This document shows positions 12,701-24,600 of a DNA stretch of 64,000 nucleotides, piece after piece. Under the pieces are notes generated by a model that was given only the letters and a program-made list of their open reading frames with translations, searched no databases and had not been told where the DNA came from. Made by a program: the position numbers and the translations under genes. Location of the stretch: assembly GCA_013398295.1 (NCBI GenBank), contig VZSF01007679.1, positions 425,123-489,122 of the forward strand, in the 5' to 3' direction. The stretch comes from Chionis minor. Lineage: Eukaryota > Chordata > Aves > Charadriiformes > Chionididae. Position 1 is the stretch's first letter, and each line of letters opens with the position of its first letter.

Positions 12701-14419
12701 GGTGGGAAGCAGTACACGTTTGCATGGCGTTATCAGCAGAGCTGTTTAATTGGAGTACAATTGGTTGATGCAGGAGGTAACTTGTCCTCAGCTGGCACAG
12801 TTCTGTGTGGTTCTGCGATACACGCTGTAGGCTATAACCATTAATTTGCTCTAAAAGAATGATAAGATTACATGCATTTCACTTAACTGTCTTGCACAAA
12901 TGTGTAATTCCAGTCTTATCTGTCATGATCATTATGTTAAGTGGAATTACTCAGAAGTGAATGAGATCAAAACCGTGCCAGGAGTTAACCCCATCTTCTG
13001 AATTTCAGTAAGAAAAATTAAAGTTCTCAGATAGCTAAAGTTCACTGGACACTGTGCCTATCAGGTACTTGTCATTATGAGAAGGTATAGTTCTTGAAGA
13101 GGGACTTTTTTGGTCACTTTCAGAGTTTTCTTCTTAAAAATAGGTTGTCTACACCATTCTCTAATTTTATGAGTGGCAATTGTTTCCTTGCTATTGTAAA
13201 GAAATTTGGAGGAAAAATTTCTGAAACAAATTTTGTATTTCTGAAACAAATTTGAAACTTGAAGAAATGTTACAACATATAAACTCCAGTGATTTATAGA
13301 ATAAAGCTTTCCTTTCTTCTTCAGAAACTGATAGCACACATTTCTTATCACAACAAACAATTTTTAATCTACTTGTTTTATTATTTTTACTGCATTTGGT
13401 CAGTCATGGCCATGTCAGGTAAAAGTGGGAAATCCACAGGGACTGAATAAGATTTGTCCTTGTGTCTGTAAGCTGAAAAGGAGATGTGAGGTTTGTTCCC
13501 CCTTGCACCAGAACAGTTGTTGACTCATAACATTATAGAGATCATTTTATCCAGCCAACAGTGAACGAGCTTAATTTTTTACTGCATTAGTTAGTAAACA
13601 ATGCTCATCAGCCAACAGAGCAAGCAGTCTGGGCTATTTGTTTCAATGGGAGGTTAGATGGGCTTTCTCCTCAAGCACACCCCTGTCCCCAGGGGCAAAG
13701 GCACCAGAAAATGTAGGGGAATACTGGAGGGCAGTTTGCTAATATTTTGTGTGAATGTGTGTGTGTGTTTTGGTTAAAGAATACTGCATGCATGAACCCT
13801 TAGAAAAAGGAGGAAAATTCTGTTTTCATTTCTCCTTGTGTTTGCTGGTTGATATTAAAAGAGAGTATTAATAGACGTTAAACAGCTTTAATCATGAAAG
13901 CTTTGCGTAAATACAAATAGTGAAACAGACTTCTCAGCAGTCTTGACCTCTACTTTGCATGTCATGTTGCTTTCACATTGGAAATAATTGTCTGGCTAAG
14001 GGCAGGTGGCTTTTTTTGTTTTGATTTGTTTTTTAACTCTCTTTCCTTGAAAAAATCCTTTATTCACTGTAATTCTTATTTTGTAAATTTTGAATCACCT
14101 TACCTCTTCTAACATTTACGTGTATTCTTCACTGAGCTCTTGTATAGTCCATGTAGTCCACTCTGTGCCACAGTTTAAAATATTGTTCTGAATTGTTATT
14201 GCTTTGTCAGCAAGGAAAGTTGTGGTTTTGTTTGTATCTGTGGGTTGCCTTGGCAATATAGGAATGTATATACATAAGGAGAAACTGCGGTGGCTTATGT
14301 TCTTGCATCTCTTAAGAAGGTTGCACTGGACAATGAAAAGAAAGGTCTTCTGGAGTTTTTGTGGTGGAGTGCCATTACAAAGCAATATTTTTTAAGTTAG
14401 AGGTGAAGTGTGTGTATTT
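9789..14419. other. PIEZO2 intron 1, no gene seen
   Basis: Just after the DIRS-like relic, 9795-10400 keeps open frames of 95 codons or less that I could not align to any retroelement domain. The rest is plain AT-rich intron, with a 17-bp direct repeat at 13217-13233 and 13237-13253 (ATTTCTGAAACAAATTT) and a short GT run near 13750. Confidence 0.55.
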
Positions 14420-14452
14420 GGGGGGGGGTTTGGGGGGGGGGGGGGAGGGGGG
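14420..14452 (+). repeat. Extreme G tract, G-quadruplex candidate
   Basis: The plus strand reads nine G, TTT, fourteen G, A and six G within 33 bases. Four or more G-runs with short loops fit in this stretch, so an intramolecular quadruplex is feasible on the sense strand and therefore also in PIEZO2 pre-mRNA. The length may be misassembled, as homopolymers are error-prone. Confidence 0.85.
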
Positions 14453-15667
14453 CATATTCCCTTTATTGCTGCGGGTGGATTAGCTCCTGCTATGCCCCTC
14501 ATTCTGTAATGCCTTTGTCTGTGTGGGAGAACAACTGAGTGTAGCACTAATGCTTTAAAAAACACCACTGCTAGTTTGTCATGTACTTCTGTTGTTATTG
14601 TCTGACTTTCTAGAACACAGCTAGTCTCCTGAAGGGTGATTCCATATGGCCTGATGCAGGACCTGCTTGCCTTGGTTAGGCAGCTTTTGGTGTCCGGTAA
14701 GATGATTGGGAGTGGAAAAAAAAAAAAAAAGAATTAAAAAAAATAAAATATCCCAATTCTGAACATTCTAAAGAATGTAGGAAATGGCTGATAAATGTCT
14801 TACTGGAGGGCAGCACAAGTGGGAAGGCCTAATAATCATGTCGCTAGGACAGCCTGGTATTGATGAGGAAGCTTATGTTGTCCTGGGAGAGTTGACCATT
14901 CATGATGCACATTCATGGGTAATCTTGTAGAGCATCTTGGTTTGGAGGAGGAGATGTGTTTGCTTTAGCAGTTGTTTTACTGTAACTTCTTAGACTGAGC
15001 TTTTGTCCCAGAAGCTTTTCGTCTTGGGTGTATACCAGTGTCTCTTTCACATTTATACCTGGTAGCAAAGGCTGTCTTCTGTAGCCTGTTTTAGTCATCT
15101 GAATTAGATATTAATTGGATGTTTTCAGAATTCTGAGGGTGTAACTGGTAGAAACTTCGCAATTAACCATGGGATAAGCATGAGAAATTATAGCATTTGA
15201 GACAGGAAGCTGGTGCTGAATTCTCTTGGCTTTAAGAGCTGGACACTGGGCCTCCTGGAAACCACGTAGTTTCACAGATCAATCAGCTACTGATTCCCTT
15301 TCCCTTTCATTTTTTTGGTCCTTTGCTTTCAGGGAATTATTTCAGATCAGCTGGGTGTAAGAACGTGGGAACAGCATTAGCTCTGTCTTTCAGCCAACAC
15401 CCCTTGCCTGCTCAGAGTTAGACACTTTTTCAGCAGCACTTTTTCCAATGAATATTTTCACTGAATGTGCTTTTTGTCACTGAAAAAATAAGCATGAATG
15501 TTAAACCACATTTTAGTCTAAAGGTAGCAGTATTGAATATCCTTGCACAGCTTTCTTAGTAATCTTGAAGCTGTAAAGCTGTTAAAACAGGATGCAAACA
15601 CTATGCAATATCCTGGTGAAGGTAGAAGACACATGACTCCATTGTACTTGGCTCAGTCAATTCCTTC

Positions 15668-15693
15668 TCATGCTAATGCACACATTAGCATGA
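15668..15693. repeat. Perfect 11-bp hairpin containing ATGCTAAT
   Basis: The arms 15668-15678 (TCATGCTAATG) and 15683-15693 (CATTAGCATGA) are exact reverse complements around a CACA loop. Each arm holds ATGCTAAT, which resembles the POU octamer ATGCAAAT with one change. Whether anything binds is unknown. Confidence 0.75.
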
Positions 15694-18600
15694 ACACCTT
15701 AGTCCAGAGAGGATAACTCTAAGAATGATGCATAATATTCTCAAACCTACGGTAGAAATATGTGGAAAAACCTGTTTTTACATGTTTCTTCAACATAAAA
15801 GGGTATAGCAAGGAATACATTATTCTGTTAATGTTAATGACAGTGGCTTTTAGGTAAAATAAATTCAGAAATAGTGAGTGGATGGCTAATTCTGTCTTCA
15901 CCTGTCCTTTGTATTTTCTGTTGTCATGTTTTTTTACACAATTCTAAGTTACAAATGCAAAGTCAGTAGCCCTTTGGTACTATGCCTGCACTCTTAAGGA
16001 CTTACTTTTTTGAACAGATAGTTTCCACTTCTGAATTAAATACCTTTTAAATTTTTTGTAAAATGAAATGAAACACATCTTTTATACGGCTATTTTTTCC
16101 CCTCTCCTTTCCAAGGTCAAGCCTAGTGCAAATTCCTTTATTGCCATTCACTTTGTCCTCCAGTGTTTCTTATTTAACAGGTAAAATACAAATTCTAGCC
16201 AAATTATCCTCTTTAAGTAGAAGAAAGGAAAGAACTGTTGATATAAATATGAAATAATAACATGTAGCAGCAGTAGAATTCTGATGTTGGAAAAACCCAG
16301 TAGCTACATGTAGAAACTTGATGGTGAGTCTAAGCAGCAGTAGTAGTTTTCTTCACGTTCAAAACCATTCTTCTTTGGCTATCATACAATAATGAAAAAT
16401 AAAATCTAGAAGGACAAGGTTACATGATATCATGTGATTTATGATTTTCAGGTTTTATTAAGATTCTTTTTTAATTTTTTATGGTGTATACTATACATAT
16501 TTTTCTTAAGAATTAGTTAAATTTTTCAACTTTATTGTAATAAAAAAATTGAAATTTTTTTTTCTAATTCTGCCTTAAAGTTATGGTTCAAACTAAAATA
16601 ATTTAAACAAACATCATCTGTGTTCTTTAAGAAGCCGTAAGTTGTGGACTGTCTTTTTTTTTTTAATGCATGTGTAGAGAGCATGTATATGCCTCAGTTT
16701 GAGCCATTTGAAAGTGTATTGTGTAATAAGGGAAAAGGCAACAGAATTTTGAAAGGTATCTCACCTAAGACTATGACCTTTTCACAGAATTTTAGACAAT
16801 GACTTCGTGAAATCTCAGTGAAACGCACAGTTCATTTTATTTTTAATTTAGAAAAAAACAACGTACAATAATGAATGTCCTTTTTTAGTGCTAAAATATT
16901 GACTGTTTTATTGACTATGCCAAGAAATATACAAGTAGCCCTTAAAATATTAGTTCACAGGCGTAATGTCAATTCTTAATTTAAGGAAGAGAACAACTCA
17001 GTTCTTGTGTAAGGCTATCTAAGAAATGTTCTTAAACGTAACATATTCTGATACTCTTATCTAATAGAAATTATGGATCATTATGTTATTAACACTACTC
17101 AGTATTGGCGACGTTTTTAAGGCTTTGTACACAACTCTTGGCTCTAGTGACTGTAGCGTAATAGGAAAGATTTCATAATGTAATAAAATTAATCATCTTA
17201 CCTGGGTAGTTTTACCTGTATGAGGTAATCATTACACTCACTTCCTCACAAATCTTATAAAAATATTATTTTTAAATGTGTTTTTCATTGAAAGTTTCAG
17301 TGTTCAGAGGTGATTTCTGTTCTCTGTTAGTCCCAGAATATGTCACCAGAGCAGGCTTTAGAGATTTTTTTTTTCTTTGTGCATCTTTTTTTTAAAGACA
17401 TGTTTTACATGTACTAGGATTAGTGAATTATGAATACATTTTCTGACATGGTGAAAGGGAAAAACATCAGTTATCTGTGTCTGTAAATTTTCATTTGCTT
17501 GAACGAATGACGAGATGCCAGAGAGATGAAAGATTCTACAGCTGTCTTTTTTTGCTACAAATAACTTGCATTTCAGTCTTTTGTGAAAATTCAATACATC
17601 TGCATGTTACTTTTTTCAATATATTTCTTTCTGGCTGCTATGGCATAAAAATGTATGAAATTATGATAAATTTTTTCTTAGATGACGTTCTGATCCTATC
17701 TTTAAAGATAGTATTTTTTTAGCACATTATACATTAAACCAGAAATATTTCAAATAATAAGTTATGAACAAAGAAGTCAGTCTTATATACTATAAAGCAC
17801 TCTTTTCTTGCCTCCAAGGGAAAGTATCCTAAAGTACTTCAGTTGATTATAAAAAAGCTAAGTTTGCTTCTAATATATTAATATGCTGTATATCCATAGC
17901 TCTGTTTTTTATGTCTTTTCACAATTGTGTGCTACTGTTGTCATTACTGCCTCTGAACAGTAGCAGAACTTCAGAGATGAAGAATCACGTTTCTGGAGTT
18001 TTGTTACTAGAGACTGTTAGAAAAAATGATGAGAAATGTGGTTTAAAAAAAAAAGACTGAAGAGTAGAAAGTGTAGCTGGACTTTGCATGTATGGTATTT
18101 TTACCTATTTAAGCTTTTTGTTTAGTGTTTGTTTTGGTCAAAACCATACTTCTGGAACTAAGAAACTAATAAAATTAACCCTTTCAGCTTACGAAATACT
18201 TCTTTTTTACCAAATGTCTTCAAAATATTTTTATATTTCTGCAGGATGCTTTATATGAAAAAATATATAAGGGAGGGTTTGTATAGAGGTTATCTCTGTT
18301 AATAGTCCAGTTTACGTAGTAGAGGAGGAAAAAAGGTTTTGAGAACACAGTCTCCTCAGGTCTAGAAATAGAAAGCAGTAAATTTTGAGGTAAAGATAGT
18401 TCAAGAATAATTCCTCTGAAATTAATTTTACTAATCGATTAGACAATTTTGAGAAGCGATAACAAGCCTAAATTGCTAAAATTACATTAATTTTGATGGT
18501 GCAAACTGACCAATGTAACCCAAATATCCAGAAATTTCTATGCCACCTGCTTTGCCAAGAAGTTAATTTGTGTAGATGCTTTTTCTGTTGATGGAATTTC

Positions 18601-19441
18601 ACTGACCTCAAATGGGACTATCCTTTGTGATGGACATCTGCGTACAGCTGCCTTTGCAAAAGAAGACCTTTGTGAATGCCAGAGGGAGTGCAGAGTATGG
18701 GTTCATTTGCTTTTTTGGATCATCCTTTGTTGTTCTGTTGGTGACAAACTGAAGCTGATTTAATGCCTAGCAACTTGTTCTAGGTAGTTTTGAGTATCAG
18801 GACTTAGGAATAGTTTAGGAATACATGCATTTGACAAATAATGTTGCAGTGCAGTATGAATATGTAACTACAGTGCAGCTGCTGTTTTCTAATCTTTTAT
18901 CTTGCTAAAAGTATGTTCAATCATGGCTATTCGCTCTGGCACATTAGCTTGGTGTGCACTGATCTCTTCAGCAAAATGTACTAGACAAATGGAGATAAAC
19001 AGGGTATGGAAGTAGCGAAATAGTTGCAGTAGAGAATAGCAAAAAGGTTTCAGCTAAGTTTCAGCTAAGAAGGTTTTATTGATTCAGAGAAGTGTATTGC
19101 TGGTGCTCTTGCAACTGTTTAAATAAATGTAGGTTTTGCAGGCAATATCTAGCCAAAGTTACTCGTTTGCTGGAGGATGCTTTGATATAAGTAGAAGTTC
19201 TGAATACTTGACATGGACTTGTTAGCAAGGCATTTGTTGACATAAGGCTAATAAAGGAGTGTATCTGAAGCACAGTTGCTGTTTTCTGTCTTTGTACTGA
19301 GAAAACAATGCTAGGTGGTCTGCAGGAACTGTAGCAAGCTCAGTTTTGAAAAAAGAAAAAGTGTGTATAATACTGCACTGACATCAAGTAAGCTGTTTAA
19401 CATGATTAAAAGCTGGTTGACACAATCCCTGTAATAACTGG

Positions 19442-19470
19442 ATAATAGTATTATCTGCTAATACTATTAT
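19442..19470. repeat. Perfect 12-bp hairpin
   Basis: ATAATAGTATTA at 19442-19453 pairs exactly with TAATACTATTAT at 19459-19470, with a five-base TCTGC loop. The stem has only one G-C pair, so it is thermodynamically weak despite being perfect. Confidence 0.75.
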
Positions 19471-21450
19471 TCTGCTACCAGAATTACTGACAACATCGAT
19501 CCTTTCCCTTGAAGTAGAAAAGCCTTCAGTCTGTAGATCTGCCTGGAACGACTATCCTCCTTTTTTCTATGAATGCCAAAGAACTTCTTTCCATCCCAAA
19601 TTAAACTTGCAAAAGGGTTGATTTATGGATTTGTCCTGATCTCTGGAGTGTCCTCTTTGCCACGCATTCCAAGAAGGCCACTAATGGCCGTTGCACATCC
19701 TGTGCTCCTCTGCAGAGCACTATGAGAGTAGACGCATAATAGTGGGACTGACTCCCTCTTCTCAAGTACATTCACTTTAAACCTCTGATAATTGCTTATA
19801 GGATTCCCAGTGGGATAGGTCCTATTTACTTTATCTTGCGTTTTTTCTTAGTCACAAGTGTAGTGTAAAGGAAGCTTAAGTAATAAGTGACAGGAGCAAT
19901 TGGAGTTTAAATTCTTACAGGCAAATGAGAAGCTGCTTTTAAGCATTCTGGATTTCACTCGGAAAAGCCCTCTGTCAAGCTTCAGCGGGTTTTGTAGTCC
20001 TTGACAGATTTTTTTTTTTTTTTGAAGGCTAGTGGCAGAATCATATCAGTTTAGAAGTAGAGCATAGATGCTTCTTGTCCTTCCTTCTTGCCAGACTTAT
20101 CCATAAAATTCACAAATTCTTGGCTAAGCTGCTGACTTGGAGTGTAAATCCAGAGTCTTTTTATCTGGGCTATTAAGGAAATCAAGTCAGTAGTTTAAAA
20201 CATTGGTTCATTTGGGAAACAAAAAATTATAGCTATTGTATGGATTTATTTGTTAGTAGAGAGGCTTCTCATTTTTGTGTTCATAACTAAAATGGACAGA
20301 TGTGATGAGGATGAGGCCCAATTAAATCTTAAGTTGTTAACGCATTTCCGGTGTAGTCTCTATGAAACTTCCTGAAGTGGTGACTGGAGAAACTTGTTTT
20401 CTTTTGTGATAGATGTTTCTGTCAAGACTAAGGCTATATCTGTCCTCTAAAACCAAATTATTTTGGAGATAGCTGAGAAAACTTAATTGATACTAGTTAC
20501 ATTCCATGAGTAAATAAATGTAGATGTTAATTCATCTTCTGACTCCTGTGAAGTTGGCTTATCTCATACGAATGGTTGACTGTGCTAGGTCTTAGAATAT
20601 TTCAACATCCATTCACAGTGGAATTACAGATTACTCTGTCTTTTTTTGTTGTTTTTATCCTTTCTGTATGGAAGTCTGTATATTCCTCTTTCAGCACAGA
20701 TTATGCATGATATTCTTTGGAAAAAAATACCTTGGTTGTAGCAATATCGCTGCTTGTCTGACCTGGATACTTTCAGGAAGATAGACTTACACCGAATTTT
20801 TGAAATAGAAAATGAAATATTAGACAAAGTTAGCAGAGTAATTCCATTCTTCAGAAAAACTTGTATAACACCAGTTGCAAGTTTCCGTGAAGCCCTTTTT
20901 CATTTGTAGCTCATAATCTTTCACTAGAAGGACATTGTAAAAGCAAACAAATGGGTGATAGTAAAGTTCAAAGAGCTCTGTAATGATTTAAAGACATTGC
21001 TATTTTAAGAGTAACTGATGATTTTAGGCATACTGTAAGTTGGAATCTTGATATACTTCATCATTTTTTCTTTATTATTTACTGGTAATCCTTAATCGTA
21101 ATACAATCAACTTGTATGTAGTTTCTTAAAGAGGGATCATAAGTATTGATTTATGCATCCCTATATGTTTTTGTAGGGAATGGTTTAATGAGTTTATGTG
21201 CGAGGAAAGTAAAAAAGTTTAGGTAACAAATAACTTGTCCATCATTCTTGACAAAGTCTTTGTAGCTTGGATGCATCTTTTGCTAAACTTAAAACATATA
21301 TTACTGTGAAAATACCTTAGAAGTGTATTTAATTTTATTATTTATTTTAAGCATACTTGTGTAGAAATGGTTTAAGTGGTGAAGAGTTGGTAAGGTAAAC
21401 GGTAAACTCAGATCAGAAATGCTTTGTGCTGTTGAATGTGATTATCCCAA

Positions 21451-21500
21451 GCTGATTAAGCAATATGTTCTTTTTTTCTTTTTTTTTTCTCTCCTTGCAG
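21451..21500 (+). promoter_or_regulatory. Splice acceptor region of PIEZO2 exon 2
   Basis: A branch-point candidate, GCTGAT, has its A at 21455, about 45 nt before the junction. It is followed by a nearly uninterrupted pyrimidine tract (about 21468-21496) and TTGCAG at 21495-21500. The tract is long and T-rich, which predicts a strong acceptor. The branch-point choice is inference from the yUnAy consensus. Confidence 0.88.
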
Positions 21501-21596
21501 CCTGTGCTTTCCGTTACAATGGGCTCTCCTTTGTCTACCTCATCTACCTCCTCCTCATTCCTCTGTTTTCAGAACCCACAAAAACAACGATGCAAG
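21501..21596 (+). CDS. PIEZO2: PIEZO2 coding exon 2 (partial gene, internal exon)
   Basis: This 96-bp exon encodes part of the N-terminal blade of PIEZO2, a very large plasma-membrane cation channel opened by membrane tension and used in touch and proprioception. The first two bases complete a split alanine codon. Then come 31 whole codons, beginning CAFRYNGLSFVY and ending EPTKTTMQ, and one leftover base that starts the next codon, so both flanking introns are phase 1. The middle (LSFVYLIYLLLIPLF) is a hydrophobic membrane segment. From memory of the family, this matches human PIEZO2 at about residues 22-54 essentially without change. PIEZO1 differs here, with leucine and phenylalanine in place of the FRYN context and a PGPTR-like tail. 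The exon is bounded by a strong acceptor and a GTAAGC donor. Reading frames continue into both introns, so an ORF caller would over-extend it. The initiator exon and the following exon (expected to begin GHTGRLLK) were not found in the window. Identity is confident; exact orthology could be checked by synteny. Confidence 0.95.
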
Positions 21597-21602
21597 GTAA
21601 GC
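21597..21602 (+). promoter_or_regulatory. Splice donor of PIEZO2 exon 2
   Basis: The exon ends CAAG and the intron starts GTAAGC, a near-consensus U1 site. Cutting here leaves one base of the next codon, which agrees with phase 1 and with the expected glycine (GHTG) that opens the following PIEZO2 exon. Confidence 0.92.
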
Positions 21603-24600
21603 TGTTCGTTGCTTCATTCTTCAGAATGTGTGGTGGACATTGTACATACAAAAAGCCTTTGTGTAGTAGAAGGTGAAGCCCTGAGTATTTTCTCCTCATT
21701 AAATGAGCTAACTTGTAATACGTACTGATGCTGTAGTTTCACTATATGCTGGCTTTGTTGCTGAAGGACTTCAAAACACAATGCCATTCTTGCCCCCAAG
21801 TGCAGCAGGGCTGTCTGATAGTGGTACTGGGGGATCCTTTTTATGTCATTATTTCACCTGGAATATTGACATGATCTGGGTGAAAAATGAACTTTCAGAA
21901 CCCCCCCTAAAGCCATCCTATCATAGACTGTGCCCCAGGTCTGGATTTGTAATTACTTTTGAGAATTAAATTTGGTCTCGGATTTTTCGTACAACTGTAT
22001 TTGAGGAAATTATTTAAACATCACTGTCGTCCTGACTTTATACAAGTTAGTAAAGTTGTAAGCCTTAGTAAAAATAACTAAAAAGGCTTACTGGTAGAGA
22101 TGACAAATAACTATCTACATCGGACATTCAAGCATCTATGTATCACATACCAATCAAACTTTTACAATTCAAATTATGAAAATAATTATGCAGCCCTATG
22201 AAGACATTACATTCTTGCTATATATAAGGGGCTTGTTGTCTATGTAAAGGAGTGGCTTCTTGAAAGGCAACATAAACGGCTGTGTAACAACATCAAAATT
22301 TATGGGTTTGTGATCTGTTGGTGGAGTTTGCAGTGAGGATGCAATCACAGATGATCCGAGGCGTGCTTTGTTACCCAGCAGCCTGTTGGATGAGATTGGC
22401 AATGACTGCATTTCAAAGCACTAGTGCTGCTTGAATCATTCTCATTTCTGCTTACCTGATTCTCCTTCAGACCAGTATAAAACTAATATCTCAATGCTAA
22501 AGTCAAATGGATTCAGCTGTCCTCTTTTTCTGACGGAAATAATGTGAGGAGTATTCTGTAGAAAATAAGCGGTGTCCATGACACTACTAACAAAAAGGAG
22601 ACATGTAAAGAGGTCTTGAAGTTATACTGCCTTATCTGCTACTGACTTTGGCATAATTCTTCCACTCAAAAATCCGTTCTCATGGCTGCTGAAAATTCAG
22701 ACCGTTTTAACCAACATGGTTCCCTAAAGAAAAGCATTGGAAAATGGAGACACTAAGTATAGTGACATCTGAGTTTACAGGGCCTCTACAAAATTCTTAC
22801 TGAAAGATTTTGACACTTTTTGTGGTTTGCTGGACAACCTTATCTTGACTTTGTTCTGCCAGAGTAGTTTCTTAGCAATTTGGATTTACTCCTCAATTAA
22901 CATATTTCCCTTTTTCCTTGGAAGATCTTGTAGATATTCCAGGTTCTTCTTCAATCCCATGTCTGACTTCTAAGCACTTTTTAACAGAAACTGATACCCT
23001 TTCTTACCTGAAGAACTCACTGTGATTTGACTGAGCAACAGGTTGACACCAAACGTAGTTTTCAGTGCGTTAGCTGAAGAATGACATAATTTCATATTAT
23101 GGAATGGTTTATAGACAGGTCTCCTTCTAAATATCCATTTCTATGTCCTGCCTCTAGTAGTGGCCATTGGTCCACTTCCCCCAAGAAAAGAAATATATTA
23201 AACTTTTCTTGAATTCTCTGAGAAAAGTTCGTGGAGAATCTCAGGTTCTGGTTTAGAGTAACCCCTCAAGCTGTCGTCCTTTTTTCTCTTTACTGAGATG
23301 AAGAGAGGAAGCAGGAGATTCAGAATTGTCTGATGAGCTATTCATTACCACATGGCACATAATGACAGTACCAATCAGTTTTTACTAGTATTTTCCATTA
23401 AACATTAGTTTAAGGAGGGAAGGAGACAAAACTAAAGAAAACCCTCATTTCATCTGTTTGTGGATTTGGTTTCTGTTGTTGATGCAGATTTTCACACAGT
23501 CTTTGTATAAGGGAAGTTCTATAAAAAAAAAAAGAGAACTTTCTTCTCCAGATTCTAGCAGGGAGAAGCAAGGCAGAGTTACATTTGTGTTGTGGAAAGC
23601 GTATCCTGACCTGTCCTAATTATGACGACTCACTGTTTTGCTTTTATTTTAGCTAGGATAGATGCTGATCCTTTTTTTAAATCTTTGAAGGGCTTACCAA
23701 AATTGTATCTTGCCACAATGCATTTCATAGGCTAGGTTAGTTTAAAATAGAATTTGCACTGAATTAATCAATTTTGCATTCTTTTTTTGGTTTTACTTGG
23801 TAATTACTTGGAGTGATTATAGTAGTTTCAATTGACATAGTAGCCGTGGGGTTACTACACACTCTTAATATTTAAGCTAAAGGAAAGAAGTGTAAAGAGT
23901 TGCACAAGGGTAGTATTATTGCTACATGTTATTCATAGATAGGACATGAATTATAAACACGTTGAAGTCAAATTTCCAAAAATTGCTTAGAGTGGGATAG
24001 ATTTGAATTATACTGAATTTGGAGTCTTTGTGAATTGCAATCAAAGTATCTTGACAGAGCTATGAAACAAGGCAAGGAAATGTGAGATTTAGGTGATTTT
24101 GAGATCTGTTCTTTTAGCTATAGAGTTCCAATCTCTCATCCTTTGGTGAAGAAGCCATCTTCATGAAGTATTACAGTACAGAAGTGGAAAAGGTCTGATT
24201 TAGCATTTATATTTCACCCCTTAATTCCTACATTTATATCATGTCTCTCCATGCTCGTCTCGTTCCCCACACCATTTTTCACCCAGTTTCTATCAGTCTA
24301 AGAAACTAAAACATTGTCTTTTGGCGGGGATCCATACCAACTGGGTGGGCTTAGTTTATGTTGACTGAGTAAGTATCCAGAGGAGCCAGCAAAAACAGAG
24401 CTGGAAAATGAATAAAGTAGGCATAAAAGGTAGGAAATCCCACTCTAGGTAAGGCTGTAAGTCATTTTTACAGGGGAAAATTACAAGGACAGTGTGAGAA
24501 TGGAACATCACCAAATGCCCAACTGTGAGTTAAAGTTTCTCTTAAAACTGCTGAAGGTGGCAGTTGAGGGGGCAGCACTCACTGGGAATTAGGGTGCAGC

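Larger units (their letters stand above)
14453..21450. other. PIEZO2 intron 1, distal part, no gene seen
   Basis: This is AT-rich sequence leading to the exon 2 acceptor. It contains an A-run at 14716-14730, a tandem TTTCAGCTAAG pair at about 19048-19069, and the two hairpins listed separately. Open frames are all under 82 codons, and none resembles a PIEZO2 initiator exon. Confidence 0.6.
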
